Origin: Streptomyces sp. AP-93
Lineage (GTDB): Bacteria; Actinomycetota; Actinomycetes; Streptomycetales; Streptomycetaceae
DNA length: 42,609 bases
Reading direction: 5' to 3'
Assembly: GCF_022808175.1 (NCBI RefSeq)
Contig: NZ_JALGBX010000045.1
Coordinates: 1-42,609, forward strand
The translations under genes were made by a program, and so were the position numbers. The first letter of the stretch is position 1; each line of letters opens with the position of its first letter. The notes beneath the pieces are model-generated. The model searched no databases and was not told the origin of the DNA. It saw only the letters and a list, made by a program, of their open reading frames with translations. Below, in pieces: positions 13,051-21,157 of the stretch.

Positions 13051-15648
13051 TCAGTCGAGGACCGGCAGCAGCTCCGGCAGGTGGCCGTCCGAGGCGCGGG
13101 CCGCGGCCTGGCGCTCCTCCGGGACCTCCCCGTAGAGGGTCGTACGGGCCTTCGCGGGCCGGCCGGCCGCCTCGGCGACGGCGATCAGGTCCTGGACCGA
13201 CTTGTACGAGCCGTAACTCGAGCCCGCCATCCGGGAGATGGTCTCCTCCATGAGCGTGCCGCCGAGGTCGTTGGCGCCCGAGCGCAGCATCTCGGCCGCA
13301 CCCTCCGATCCCAGCTTCACCCAGCTGGTCTGGATGTTGGTGATGTGCGGGTGCAGGAGGATGCGGGCCATGGCCGTCACCGCGCGGTTGTCGCGGACCG
13401 TCGGGCCGGGGCGCGCGATGCCCGCCAGGTAGACCGGGGCGTTGGTGTGGATGAAGGGCAGCGTCACGAACTCCGTGAAGCCCTCCACCCCCTTCGCGTG
13501 CGCGTCCTGCTGCATCCGGGCCAGCGTGCGGAAGTGGCCCAGCCAGTGCCGGGGCTGGTCCACGTGGCCGTACATCATGGTGGAGGAGGAGCGGATGCCC
13601 AGTTCGTGGGCGGTGGAGACCACGTCGATCCAGTCGGCCGTCGGCAGCTTGCCCTTGGTGAGGACCCAGCGGACCTCGTCGTCCAGGATCTCCGCCGCCG
13701 TGCCCGGGATCGAGTCGAGGCCGGCCTCCTTGGCCGCCGTCAGCCAGTCCCGTACCGACATCCCCGTGCGCGTCGCGCCGTTGACGACCTCCATCGGGGA
13801 GAAGGCGTGCACGTGCATGCCGGGCACGCGCTCCTTCACCGCCCGCGCGATGTCGAAGTAGGCCGTGCCGGGCAGGTCCGGGTGGATGCCGCCCTGCATG
13901 CAGACCTCGACCGCGCCCACGTCCCAGGCCTGGGCGGCCCGGTCGGCGACCTGGTCGAGCGAGAGGGTGTACGCGTCCGCGTCCGTGCGGCGCTGCGCGA
14001 AGGCGCAGAAGCGGCAGCCGGTGTAACAGACGTTGGTGAAGTTGATGTTGCGGGTCACGATGTACGTGACGTCCTCGCCCACCACCGACTTGCGCAGGTC
14101 GTCCGCGATCCGGCAGAGGGCGTCCAGCGCCGGGCCGTCCGCGTGCAGCAGGGCGAGCGCCTGCTCGTCGGTGAGCCGGGTCGGGTCGTCGGCGGCCTGC
14201 GCGAGCGCCGCCCGTACGTCGGTGTCGATGCGCTCGGGATCGGGGACCATGCCGGGGGCCGCGGCCTCGCGCAGGGCCTCCCAGTCGCCGTAGACCTCGT
14301 CGAAGTCGTCGCGCCGGTCGCCGGTACGGCCCTGCGTGTCGATGGTGGTGTGCAGGTCGGTGCGGCCGTAGGCGGTGAAGGCCTCGTCCGGCTCCTGCCA
14401 CGGCCGGCCCTCGACCTTCGCGGCCTCGTCCGCGAGCCCGGTCTGCGCATCGGCCAGCGCGCGTACGTGGGGCAGCAGGCGCGGGTCCAGCCAGGGTTCG
14501 CCGCGCTGGAGGAACTCGGGGTAGATGGTGAGGCGTTCGCGGAGCGTGAAGCCGGCGGCGGCGGTGCGCTCGGCGAGCTCGTCGATGTGAGGCCAGGGGC
14601 GCTCGGGGTTCACGTGGTCGGGGGTCAGCGGGGAGACCCCGCCCCAGTCGTCGATGCCGGCGCCGATGAGCAGCGCGTACTCGGAGTCCACCAGGTTTGG
14701 CGGGGCCTGGATGCGGGCGCTCGGGCCGAGGATGTGGCGGGCCACGGCGATGGCCGCCGCGAGCTCCTCCAGCTCCGCGTCGGGCATGCCGCGCATGGCC
14801 GTGTCGGGCTTGGCCCGGAAGTTCTGGACGATGACTTCCTGGATGCCGTGGTAGCTGCGCTGGATCCGGCGCAGCTCGAAGAAGGCGTCCGCGCGCTCCT
14901 CGTAGGACTCGCCGATGCCGATCAGCACCCCGGTGGTGAAGGGGACGTTGGAGCGGCCCGCGTCCTCCAGGACGCGCAGCCGGACGGCCGGGTCCTTGTC
15001 GGGGGAGCCGTGGTGGGGGCCGCCGGGCTCGGACCAGAGGCGGGTGGCCGTGGTCTCCAGCATCATGCCCATCGACGGGGCGACGGGCTTGAGGCGCTGG
15101 AGGTCCGACCAGGACAGCACGCCGGGGTTGAGGTGCGGGAGGAGGCCGGTCTCCTCCAGGACGCGGATGGCCATGGCGCGCACGTAGGCGAGGGTGTCGT
15201 CGTAGCCGTGCGCGTCGAGCCACTCGCGGGCCTCGGGCCAGCGGTCCTCGGGCCGGTCGCCGAGCGTGAACAGGGCCTCCTTGCAGCCCATGGCCGCGCC
15301 CTGGCGGGCTATGTCGAGGACCTCGTCGGGGGAGAGGTACAGGCCGTGGCCCTCGCGGCGGAGCTTGCCGGGGACCGTGACGAAGGTGCAGTAGTGGCAC
15401 TTGTCGCGGCACAGGCGGGTGAGGGGGATGAAGACCTTGCGCGAGTACGTGATGACGCCGGGCCGGCCGGCGGCTTCGAGGCCGGAGTCCCTTACCCGGG
15501 CGGCGGACGCGGCGAGGTCCTTCAGGGCCTCGCCGCGCGCCTGCAGGAGTACGGCCGCCTCGGTCGCGTCGAGCGCGACGCCGTCGCGGGCGCGGCGGAG
15601 CGCGCGGCGCATCGAGTTCTCGGTCGGAGCGTCACTCGGAGTGGTCAT
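13051..15648 (-). CDS. fbiC: FO synthase (bifunctional CofG/CofH radical SAM enzyme)
   Basis: This 865-residue protein makes 7,8-didemethyl-8-hydroxy-5-deazariboflavin (FO), the chromophore of coenzyme F420, from a pyrimidine intermediate and tyrosine. It is a fusion of two radical SAM enzymes. The CofG half carries CRDKCHYC (Cys80/84/87), and the CofH half carries CYTGCRFC at ~540-547; each binds a 4Fe-4S cluster. Further landmarks are GLLPHLNPGVLSW, DDWGGVSPLTPDHVNPERPW, TSWVKLG and GANDLGGTLMEE. Length is normal for actinobacterial FbiC. It is a single gene between a terminator and the SDR gene (40 bp upstream on the same strand). It supports the F420-type LLM oxidoreductase at 8.8-9.7 kb. 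Confidence 0.97.
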   Translation of the reverse strand: MTTPSDAPTENSMRRALRRARDGVALDATEAAVLLQARGEALKDLAASAARVRDSGLEAAGRPGVITYSRKVFIPLTRLCRDKCHYCTFVTVPGKLRREGHGLYLSPDEVLDIARQGAAMGCKEALFTLGDRPEDRWPEAREWLDAHGYDDTLAYVRAMAIRVLEETGLLPHLNPGVLSWSDLQRLKPVAPSMGMMLETTATRLWSEPGGPHHGSPDKDPAVRLRVLEDAGRSNVPFTTGVLIGIGESYEERADAFFELRRIQRSYHGIQEVIVQNFRAKPDTAMRGMPDAELEELAAAIAVARHILGPSARIQAPPNLVDSEYALLIGAGIDDWGGVSPLTPDHVNPERPWPHIDELAERTAAAGFTLRERLTIYPEFLQRGEPWLDPRLLPHVRALADAQTGLADEAAKVEGRPWQEPDEAFTAYGRTDLHTTIDTQGRTGDRRDDFDEVYGDWEALREAAAPGMVPDPERIDTDVRAALAQAADDPTRLTDEQALALLHADGPALDALCRIADDLRKSVVGEDVTYIVTRNINFTNVCYTGCRFCAFAQRRTDADAYTLSLDQVADRAAQAWDVGAVEVCMQGGIHPDLPGTAYFDIARAVKERVPGMHVHAFSPMEVVNGATRTGMSVRDWLTAAKEAGLDSIPGTAAEILDDEVRWVLTKGKLPTADWIDVVSTAHELGIRSSSTMMYGHVDQPRHWLGHFRTLARMQQDAHAKGVEGFTEFVTLPFIHTNAPVYLAGIARPGPTVRDNRAVTAMARILLHPHITNIQTSWVKLGSEGAAEMLRSGANDLGGTLMEETISRMAGSSYGSYKSVQDLIAVAEAAGRPAKARTTLYGEVPEERQAAARASDGHLPELLPVLD

Positions 15649-15688
15649 GGCCCGAGCATACGATCCGCTCGCGCGGGCACGGAGGGGC

Positions 15689-16477
15689 TCATCGCATCAG
15701 CTCCCCGGCGTTGACCAGCAGGGACTGGCCGGTTATCGCCCGTGCCCGGTCGGAGGCGAGGAAGGCGGCGGCGTCGGCGACGTCCCCGTCGGTGGCCAGG
15801 TCCGGCAGCGCCATGCGGTCGGTGAGGCGGGAGTGGACCTCGGCTTCGGGGATTCCTTCGGTGTGGGCGGTGAAGGTGACGAAGGCCTGGACCGGGGGGC
15901 CCCACATCCAGCCGGGGAGCACGGTGTTCACGCGGATGCGGTGCGGGCCGAGCTCGCGGGCCATGGAGTACATGGCGGAGGTCAGCGCGCCCTTGGAGGC
16001 GGCGTAGGCGGCCTGCTGCACCTCGTTGGGGGAGGCGATGGCGGACTGGGTGCCGATGATGACGACGGAGCCGCCGGTTCGCTTCAGCGCGGGCAGGCAG
16101 GCGCGGGTCATCCGCAGGGTGCCGAGCAGGTTCACGTCGAGGATCTGCTGCCAGGTGCCGAAGTCGGCGTCCTGGAGGCCCCCGAAGTACGAGTCCCAGG
16201 CGGCGACGTGGACGACGGCGTCGACCCCGCCGAACCGCTCCTGCGCGAGGGCGGCGAGGGCCTCGCACTGGCGCTCGTCGGAGATGTCGGTCGGCAGGTA
16301 CGCGGTGTGCGTGCCGTCGGGGTCGATCTCGGCGGCGGACTTGGCGAGGTTCGCCTCGGTCCGCGCCCCGAGCACGGCGTTGCCGCCGTCGCGGACGACG
16401 GTGGCGGCGACCTGGTGGCCTAGGCCGGCGCCTACGCCGGAGACGATGACGGTTTTGCCTTGCAGCAGCAGCGACAT
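15689..16477 (-). CDS. short-chain dehydrogenase/reductase (SDR)
   Basis: The 262-residue protein is a classical SDR. It has the nucleotide-binding GVGAGLGHQ (~14-22, with the usual Gly pattern), NAG-equivalent VHVAAWDSYFGG, the active-site Ser in VVIIGTQSAIASP and YAASKG with catalytic Tyr and Lys. The C-terminal LPGWMWGPPVQAFVTF and SLLVNAGELM complete the fold. It oxidises or reduces an unknown alcohol or ketone with NAD(P). It points left towards fbiC with a 40-bp gap, so cotranscription is possible, though I see no functional link to F420. The upstream region is repeat-rich. Confidence 0.93.
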   Translation of the reverse strand: MSLLLQGKTVIVSGVGAGLGHQVAATVVRDGGNAVLGARTEANLAKSAAEIDPDGTHTAYLPTDISDERQCEALAALAQERFGGVDAVVHVAAWDSYFGGLQDADFGTWQQILDVNLLGTLRMTRACLPALKRTGGSVVIIGTQSAIASPNEVQQAAYAASKGALTSAMYSMARELGPHRIRVNTVLPGWMWGPPVQAFVTFTAHTEGIPEAEVHSRLTDRMALPDLATDGDVADAAAFLASDRARAITGQSLLVNAGELMR

Positions 16478-16599
16478 GGTGCGGGCCTCCTGGACGCCGG
16501 TTGTTTCTGACGGGGCGTCAGGCTACGGGGCGGGGCGCGGGGAGGGAAGGGGGGCGGGTGCCTGGGTGCCGGCCCTGGGTGCGGCGCCGTTGCCGGGGA

Positions 16600-17150
16600 C
16601 CAGTCCCCGGGCCCCTGCGCCTCAAACGCCGGCGGGGCTGGGTTGTGGCCGGCGTGGCCGGGGCTGCGGGTGGGGCCGGTGCCGGGGTCGGGGTGGGGTG
16701 TCGGCCTGGACTGCATGATTTAGGCGCCCCCTGTTCTACTCCGACAGGGTGCGGGCTGCACCTGCGCCACAAATCACGCTTTACGTCCAGGCCGACACCC
16801 CACCCCGCCCCCGTCCCAGGCCCGGGCCGCTCCCGGCCCCGCCGACGGGTGGGTTATCAGCCCGCCCGCGCCAATCCGGCCCGCCCGCGCCAATCCGGCC
16901 GCCCGCGGCAATCCAGCCCGCCCGCGCCAATTCAGCCGTCCGGCGTTTGAGGACCGGGGTCTGGGGCGGAGCCCCAGGGGGTCCGGGCGCAGCCCGGTAC
17001 CCCTTCCCAGCCCGTCCGGCGTTTGAGGACCGGGGTCCGGGCAGCGCCCGGGGAACGGTGGAAGGGCGGGTAGGGGACCTTCGCCCCGCGCAGCGGCAAG
17101 GGTCCCTGCGGGGAACTTCGCCCCGCGCAGCGGCAAGGGTTGCTGCGGGC
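16600..17150. repeat. second cluster of dispersed intergenic repeats
   Basis: The 721-bp gap 16478-17198 has no convincing gene. It contains the CCTCAAACGCCGGCGGGGCT unit at ~16618 and inverted forms (TCCGGCGTTTGAGGACCGGG) at ~16930 and ~17014. Two copies of CTTCGCCCCGCGCAGCGGCA lie near 17080 and 17117. Four copies of a ~19-bp CCCGCCCGCGCCAATCCGG unit span 16861-16935. The block ~17005-17110 is the inverted counterpart of ~11320-11415. The repeats bracket a 128-bp palindromic element. Confidence 0.75.
16684..16811. repeat. 128-bp palindromic element (inverted repeat, MITE-like)
   Basis: A 27-base arm ending TGTCGGCCTGGAC (16685-16711) is matched by its inverse starting GTCCAGGCCGACA (16785-16811), with about one mismatch. 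Inside, TGATTT...GGCGC pairs with GCGCC...AAATCA, and CCCTGT pairs with ACAGGG. The whole unit can thus fold as one long stem. The core is visibly more AT-rich than its surroundings. It encodes nothing. Confidence 0.6.
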
Positions 17151-17198
17151 AGAGGTGAGGGGGCTGCGGGGGCTTCGGTCCGCAAGGGGGGCGAGGGG

Positions 17199-18455
17199 CT
17201 ACGTGGTCAGGCGGGTTAGGCCCTGTTGGATCTCCTTTGGGGTGTGCGTCGTGAACGACAGGCGCAGGGTTCGGGGGTCCGGGGTCGCGGCGAAGAAGGG
17301 GGCTCCGGGGACGAAGGCGACGCCCCGGGAGGCCGCCGCGCGGAACAGGGCGTTCGCGTCGTGGCCCTGGGGGAGGCGTGCCCAGACGAACATGCCGCCC
17401 TCCGGGCGGTTCCACGTGGAGCCCGGCGGGAGCGCGTCGGCCAGGCCCTCCAGGAGGGCGTCGCGCCGGAGGCGGTACGCCTCGCGGACCCGGGCCACGT
17501 GCGCGTCCAGATCCGCCGTCCGCAGGTACTCCGCCGCCGCCAGCTGGTCCAGCGTCGAGGTGTGCAGGTCCGCCGCCTGCTTCGCGAGCACCGCCCCGCG
17601 CAGCAGCGCCGCCGGGGCGCGCAGCCAGCCGAGCCGGAGCCCGGGAGCCATCACCTTCGAGAAGCTGCCGAGGAGCACGGTGCGGTCCTCGGCCCCCGGG
17701 TGCGCGGCGAGCCAGGGCAGTTCGTGGCCCTCGTAGCGGAGGTCTCCGTACGGGTCGTCCTCCAGCAGCCAGAGTCCGAGCCGGGCCGCGAGCGATGCGA
17801 TCTCCGCGCGGCGGGCGGCGGGGAGGGTGCGGCCGGTCGGGTTCTGGAAGGTGGGGATCGTGTAGAGCAGCTTGGGGCGTTCGCGGGCGACGAGTTCCGC
17901 CAGTGCGTCCGGGAGGATGCCCTCGTCGTCGCACGGCACGGGGATCACCCGGGCGCCGGCGAGCTGGAACGCCTGGAGCGCCGCCAGGTAGGTGGGGTTC
18001 TCGACGAGCACCGCGTCGCCCGGCTCGATCAGCGCGGTGGTGATCAGGCCGATCCCCTGCTGCGAGCCGGTGGTGATCAGCAGGTCGTCCCCGGTGGTCG
18101 CCAGCCCCCGCCGGCCCATCCGGGCCGCCACCGCCGCGCGCAGCTCGGGGACGCCCTCGGTGGTCGAGTACTGGAGGGCGCGGCGGGCGGACCGCGCGAA
18201 GGCGGAGTCGTACGCGGCCCGCAGGCCCTCGGCGTCGAAGAGTTCGGGCGCGGGCAGGCCGCCGGCGAAGGAGATCATGCCGGGCTGGGCGGTGACGGCG
18301 AGGATCTCGCGGACGGCGGAGGGGGAGGTCGTACGGATCCGCGCGGCGAAGGGCGGCGGAGGGGTGGGGGTGGGGGCGAGGGCGGCGCCGGGTGCGGGTA
18401 CGGGTGCGGCGCCGGCTGAGGCTGCGGGCGCCGAGGCGGGTATGGGAGCGGGCAC
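17199..18455 (-). CDS. PLP-dependent aminotransferase (class I/II, 2-aminoadipate/MocR-like fold without HTH)
   Basis: This fold-type I aminotransferase has 418 residues. After a Pro/Ala-rich N-terminus come ISFAGGLPAPELF, LQYSTTEGVPELRAAVAARM, LITTGSQQGIGLI (cofactor phosphate site), YTIPTFQNPTGRTLP, LLEDDPYGDLRY and SFSKVMAPGLRLGW, with the Schiff-base Lys at ~267. This is the LysN/ARO8-type group that transaminates 2-aminoadipate, aromatic or branched amino acids; the substrate is not decided here. I chose the GTG at 18455 because GAAGGAG stands 5 bp before it. The frame upstream of it lacks conservation-like character and overlaps promoter sequence. It is divergent from the gene at 18584. 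Confidence 0.9.
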   Translation of the reverse strand: MPAPIPASAPAASAGAAPVPAPGAALAPTPTPPPPFAARIRTTSPSAVREILAVTAQPGMISFAGGLPAPELFDAEGLRAAYDSAFARSARRALQYSTTEGVPELRAAVAARMGRRGLATTGDDLLITTGSQQGIGLITTALIEPGDAVLVENPTYLAALQAFQLAGARVIPVPCDDEGILPDALAELVARERPKLLYTIPTFQNPTGRTLPAARRAEIASLAARLGLWLLEDDPYGDLRYEGHELPWLAAHPGAEDRTVLLGSFSKVMAPGLRLGWLRAPAALLRGAVLAKQAADLHTSTLDQLAAAEYLRTADLDAHVARVREAYRLRRDALLEGLADALPPGSTWNRPEGGMFVWARLPQGHDANALFRAAASRGVAFVPGAPFFAATPDPRTLRLSFTTHTPKEIQQGLTRLTT

Positions 18456-18583
18456 GGGGGCTCCTTCGGGAGGCGGGTGCGCGCATCGTAGCGGCGGGAA
18501 GGTGTAGATGGCATCTATGTATCGGATGCTGAACGGCCGCCAGGGGCTCCCCATCTGACGTCACATCAGCTAGACCGTCTCCC
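18456..18583. promoter_or_regulatory. divergent promoter/operator region
   Basis: This 128-bp gap separates the aminotransferase and the gene at 18584. It contains a clean dyad TAGATG-G-CATCTA (18505-18517), partly overlapping a second dyad GCATC...GATGC. It also contains the palindrome TGACGTCA (~18557-18564) inside CTGA...TCAG, with TAGACC just upstream of the rightward ATG. These are good candidate operators, but no regulator gene lies next to them. Confidence 0.45.
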
Positions 18584-19429
18584 ATGACAGCAGACGAGCG
18601 GAACACCCGGGCCGACGACTACGCCGAGCTCGCCTCGGTCGGCCCCTACGGAGTCCACCCCGGCCACGCGCTGATCACCATGGTCGAGCCGCACCCGGGC
18701 CACGAGTTCGCGTACAACCGCTGGTACGAGGACGACCACTACTACGCCGGTGCCATGGCCATGCCCTGGATGTTCGCCGGCCGCCGCTGGGTCGCCACCC
18801 GCGAGCTCCAGGAGCTGCGCTACCCGGAGAAGTCGGCCGTGGCCCAGCCCGTGACCGCCGGGTGCTACATCTCCACCTACTGGGTCACCGAGGGCCGCTA
18901 CGACGAGCACATGAAGTGGACCGTCGGCATCAACAAGCGCCTCAACCGGGACGGCCGGGTCTACCAGGACCGCACCCACGTCTTCACCGCGTTCCAGGAC
19001 CACGAGGCCACCGTCTACCGGGACGGCGCCGCCGGCCCCCGCGACTTCCACGCCCTCGACCACCCGTACGGCGGGCTCGTGGCCCAGGTCATCGACGCGG
19101 AGGGCCCGGAGCGGCGGGCAGAGCTGCTGGAGTGGCTGCGCTCGCGCGCCCTGCCGAAGCGGCTGGCCGGGTCGCCGGCCGCGATGGTCACGGTCTTCCG
19201 GCCGACGCCGCTGCCCGGGGACCGGATGACGTACGTCAAGCAGGTGGAGGGGGTCGACACCCGGCTGACCCTGCTGTGGTTCCTGGAGGCCGACCCGCGC
19301 GACTGCTGGGACCGGTTCCAGGGGCTGGACGAGGAGGTCGCGGAGTCGGGGCTGGGGCGGGTGGAGCTGGTGGCGCCCTTCATCCCGACGGTGCCGGGGA
19401 CGGACCGGTACGTCGATCAGCTGAGGTAG
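18584..19429 (+). CDS. uncharacterised protein, dimeric alpha/beta-barrel-like
   Basis: The product has 281 residues with no signal peptide or membrane helix. The segment EFAYNRWYEDDHYYAG (~41-56) resembles the N.WY...H pattern of EthD- and Dabb-type ferredoxin-like folds, and a second similar half may begin near TRLTLLWFLEADPRDCWDRF (~227-246). I infer a tandem ferredoxin-like fold, as in small-molecule monooxygenase or isomerase relatives, but cannot name a reaction. The N-terminus (TADERNTRADDYAELASVGP) and the short spacer from TAGACC suggest a compact promoter. It is divergent from the aminotransferase. Confidence 0.65.
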   Translation: MTADERNTRADDYAELASVGPYGVHPGHALITMVEPHPGHEFAYNRWYEDDHYYAGAMAMPWMFAGRRWVATRELQELRYPEKSAVAQPVTAGCYISTYWVTEGRYDEHMKWTVGINKRLNRDGRVYQDRTHVFTAFQDHEATVYRDGAAGPRDFHALDHPYGGLVAQVIDAEGPERRAELLEWLRSRALPKRLAGSPAAMVTVFRPTPLPGDRMTYVKQVEGVDTRLTLLWFLEADPRDCWDRFQGLDEEVAESGLGRVELVAPFIPTVPGTDRYVDQLR

Positions 19430-19506
19430 TTCGGGGTCGGGGGGCCGGACGACATGGCCGAGCCCCCTCGGCAGGCGACGGCGGGCCGGTCGAGAGGGCT
19501 CCAGTC

Positions 19507-19575
19507 AGTGGTGCAGGTAGTGCAGGTAGTGCAGGTCTTGCAGGTGGTGCTGGTCTTGCAGGTCTTGCGGTGGGG
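19507..19575. repeat. TGCAGGT(A/C)(G/T) short tandem repeats
   Basis: About seven imperfect copies of a 9-bp unit (GTGCAGGTA, TTGCAGGTC and the like) lie in the 195-bp gap between the gene at 18584 and the DUF397 gene. A spurious frame across them reads as a Val/Gln repeat (VQVVQVVQVLQVV). No gene is supported here. Confidence 0.7.
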
Positions 19576-19624
19576 CTGGTGGCGCTTGTCGTGTGAAAGC
19601 GGGCCGGGAAGGTCGCCTCGACGT

Positions 19625-19834
19625 TCAGGCGAGGCGTCCCAGGCGGCCCTCGGTCACCTCGGCGACGAACGAGGTCCAGGAGCCGGGCGCGAAGGTGAGG
19701 GACGGGCCGTCCTGCACCTTCGAGTCGCGGACCGCGATGGCCTCCATGACGGGGGACTTGACCTCGACGCAGGCGCCGTTGGCGGAGTACGAGGACTTGG
19801 TCCAGTTTTCCGTTGCACCTTGACGAATAGCCAT
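19625..19834 (-). CDS. DUF397 protein
   Basis: This 69-residue protein has one DUF397 core: NWTKSSYSANGACVEVK, then IAVRDSKVQDGPSLTFAPGS and WTSFVAEV. It is a normal single-copy version, unlike the duplicated one at 6.6 kb. The ATG at 19834 follows GGAGAGAAAC; the longer frame to 19954 is not supported. It lies about 180 bp downstream of an XRE-DUF5753 gene on the same strand, so it is the likely partner of that regulator. Confidence 0.88.
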   Translation of the reverse strand: MAIRQGATENWTKSSYSANGACVEVKSPVMEAIAVRDSKVQDGPSLTFAPGSWTSFVAEVTEGRLGRLA

Positions 19835-20018
19835 GTTTCTCTCCGGTTCAGCGAGTGGTTCCGGTGTCATGTCGGCCATTGCTCCGGCTGACGTGATCGA
19901 CGCTACCCGCAGCTCCCGTTGCACGAAGGGCGCGTTCACCCGACCGAGTGGCATATTCCATTCAGGCCTTCTGCGGCCGGGGAGTGACGGTGTACCGTAC
20001 CGGCCTTTTCGCCGGACC

Positions 20019-20903
20019 TCATTTCCCCTTGCCCGCGAAGTCCTCGATGATCTGCGCGATGAACTGCCTCGTCTGGTCCACGTTGTGGGCCTGTGCGCGC
20101 AGATGTTCGTACATCACGCTGTATTTCTGGACGTCGTTCGCTTTCTCCAGGTACAGGTCGCTCGTCACGCCTTCGATGTAGACCACCGTCGAGTCCGACG
20201 CGTCCGGGAATTCCAGAATGGCGTACTGGCCGTTGACGCCCGGGTGGGCGCCGACGGAGAAGGGCATCACCTGGACCGTGACGTGCGGCTTCTCCGACTG
20301 CTCTATCAGGAACTCCAGCTGCCGGATCATGAGCTGCGCATCGCCCACGTGCCGCCGCAGGGCGGCCTCGTCGATGACCGCCCACAGACGCAGCGGTCCG
20401 ATCTCGGGATTGCTGTTCTCGGTCTCGTGGAGCCGCTTCTGGCGGTGCATCCGGACCTGGACGCGCTTCTCCACGTCGACGGGAGCCGTCTCCGGCCACG
20501 CGCCGCGGACGAGCGACTGGGCGTACTCCGGGGTCTGGAGCAGGCCCGGGATCACCAGGGGTTCGTACGTGCGCAGGCTGGCGGCGTCCGTCTCCAGGCC
20601 GATGTAGACGCTGTACGGGATGTCGCCGAAGGCGTGCCACCAGCCCTGCTGGCGGGAATCCTTGGCCATTTGCATGAGGGAGTCGACGAGCCGCCGGTCC
20701 TCGACCTCGTAGACGTCGCACAGATCGCGGACGTCGCGCTGACTGATGGAACGGCGGCCGTTCTCCAGCCGGCTGATCTTCGACTGGGAGACGAGCAGGC
20801 GTTCCGCGACCTGCTCGGCCGTCATGCCCTTGTCCTCGCGCAGTTTGCGCAACTCCATGCCCAGTCGGCGGCGTCGGACGGTGGGATTGACATTGGACGC
20901 CAC
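20019..20903 (-). CDS. XRE-family regulator with DUF5753 domain
   Basis: The 294-residue protein has an N-terminal helix-turn-helix (~14-70; LRKLREDKGMTAEQVAERLL, SQSKISRLENGRRSIS), a GWWHAFGDIP segment, and DUF5753 motifs VIPGLLQTPEYAQSL and VQVMPFSVGAHPGVNG. These regulators act with DUF397 proteins in development-related or antibiotic-related control. Unlike the 6.8-8.2 kb module, no RsbW-like ATPase is next to it. The GPP34 gene lies upstream on the same strand but is cut off by a strong terminator. I saw no TTA codon. Confidence 0.92.
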   Translation of the reverse strand: MASNVNPTVRRRRLGMELRKLREDKGMTAEQVAERLLVSQSKISRLENGRRSISQRDVRDLCDVYEVEDRRLVDSLMQMAKDSRQQGWWHAFGDIPYSVYIGLETDAASLRTYEPLVIPGLLQTPEYAQSLVRGAWPETAPVDVEKRVQVRMHRQKRLHETENSNPEIGPLRLWAVIDEAALRRHVGDAQLMIRQLEFLIEQSEKPHVTVQVMPFSVGAHPGVNGQYAILEFPDASDSTVVYIEGVTSDLYLEKANDVQKYSVMYEHLRAQAHNVDQTRQFIAQIIEDFAGKGK

Positions 20904-21034
20904 GTGAACGGCACCTCCGCCTTCTTCTGTTGCTGTCTCTTTTGCTGTCTCTCTGCGTGTCTGCTGGTGAGCAGACTGCCACCGAAGCGTGTGACCTCGC
21001 TGGGGAACGGTCCGGATCGGTCAGGAAAAGCAAA

Positions 21035-21080
21035 CGCGCGGGCCGACGGGGCCGGCGTACCGGCCCCGTCGCCCCGCGCG
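21035..21080 (-). terminator. strong intrinsic terminator after the GPP34 gene
   Basis: GACGGGGCCGG (21045-21055) pairs with CCGGCCCCGTC (21060-21070) around a CGTA loop. The stem extends outward for ten more positions (CGCGCGGG.C/G.CCCGCGCG) with one mismatch. On the minus strand the stem is followed by TTTGCTTTTCC, so it should end leftward transcription of the GPP34 gene. Confidence 0.8.
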
Positions 21081-21157
21081 TTGGCGGTTGCGACTACTGC
21101 TTGCCCTGCTGTCCTGCGTGCTGCCGAGCGTGCTGTCCTGCGTGCCCCGCCGGTGGA

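Noticed and set aside
12902..15412. 836-aa open frame on the fbiC strand in another phase
   Set aside because: It is Arg/Pro/Gly/His-rich with no motif, whereas the fbiC frame has complete radical SAM signatures.
16774..18606. 610-aa leftward frame over the aminotransferase and repeats
   Set aside because: It runs through the intergenic repeats and has no recognisable domain; the overlapping aminotransferase frame is certain.
19454..19891. 145-aa rightward frame across the 9-bp repeats and the DUF397 gene
   Set aside because: It is a Val/Gln repeat followed by antisense DUF397 sequence.
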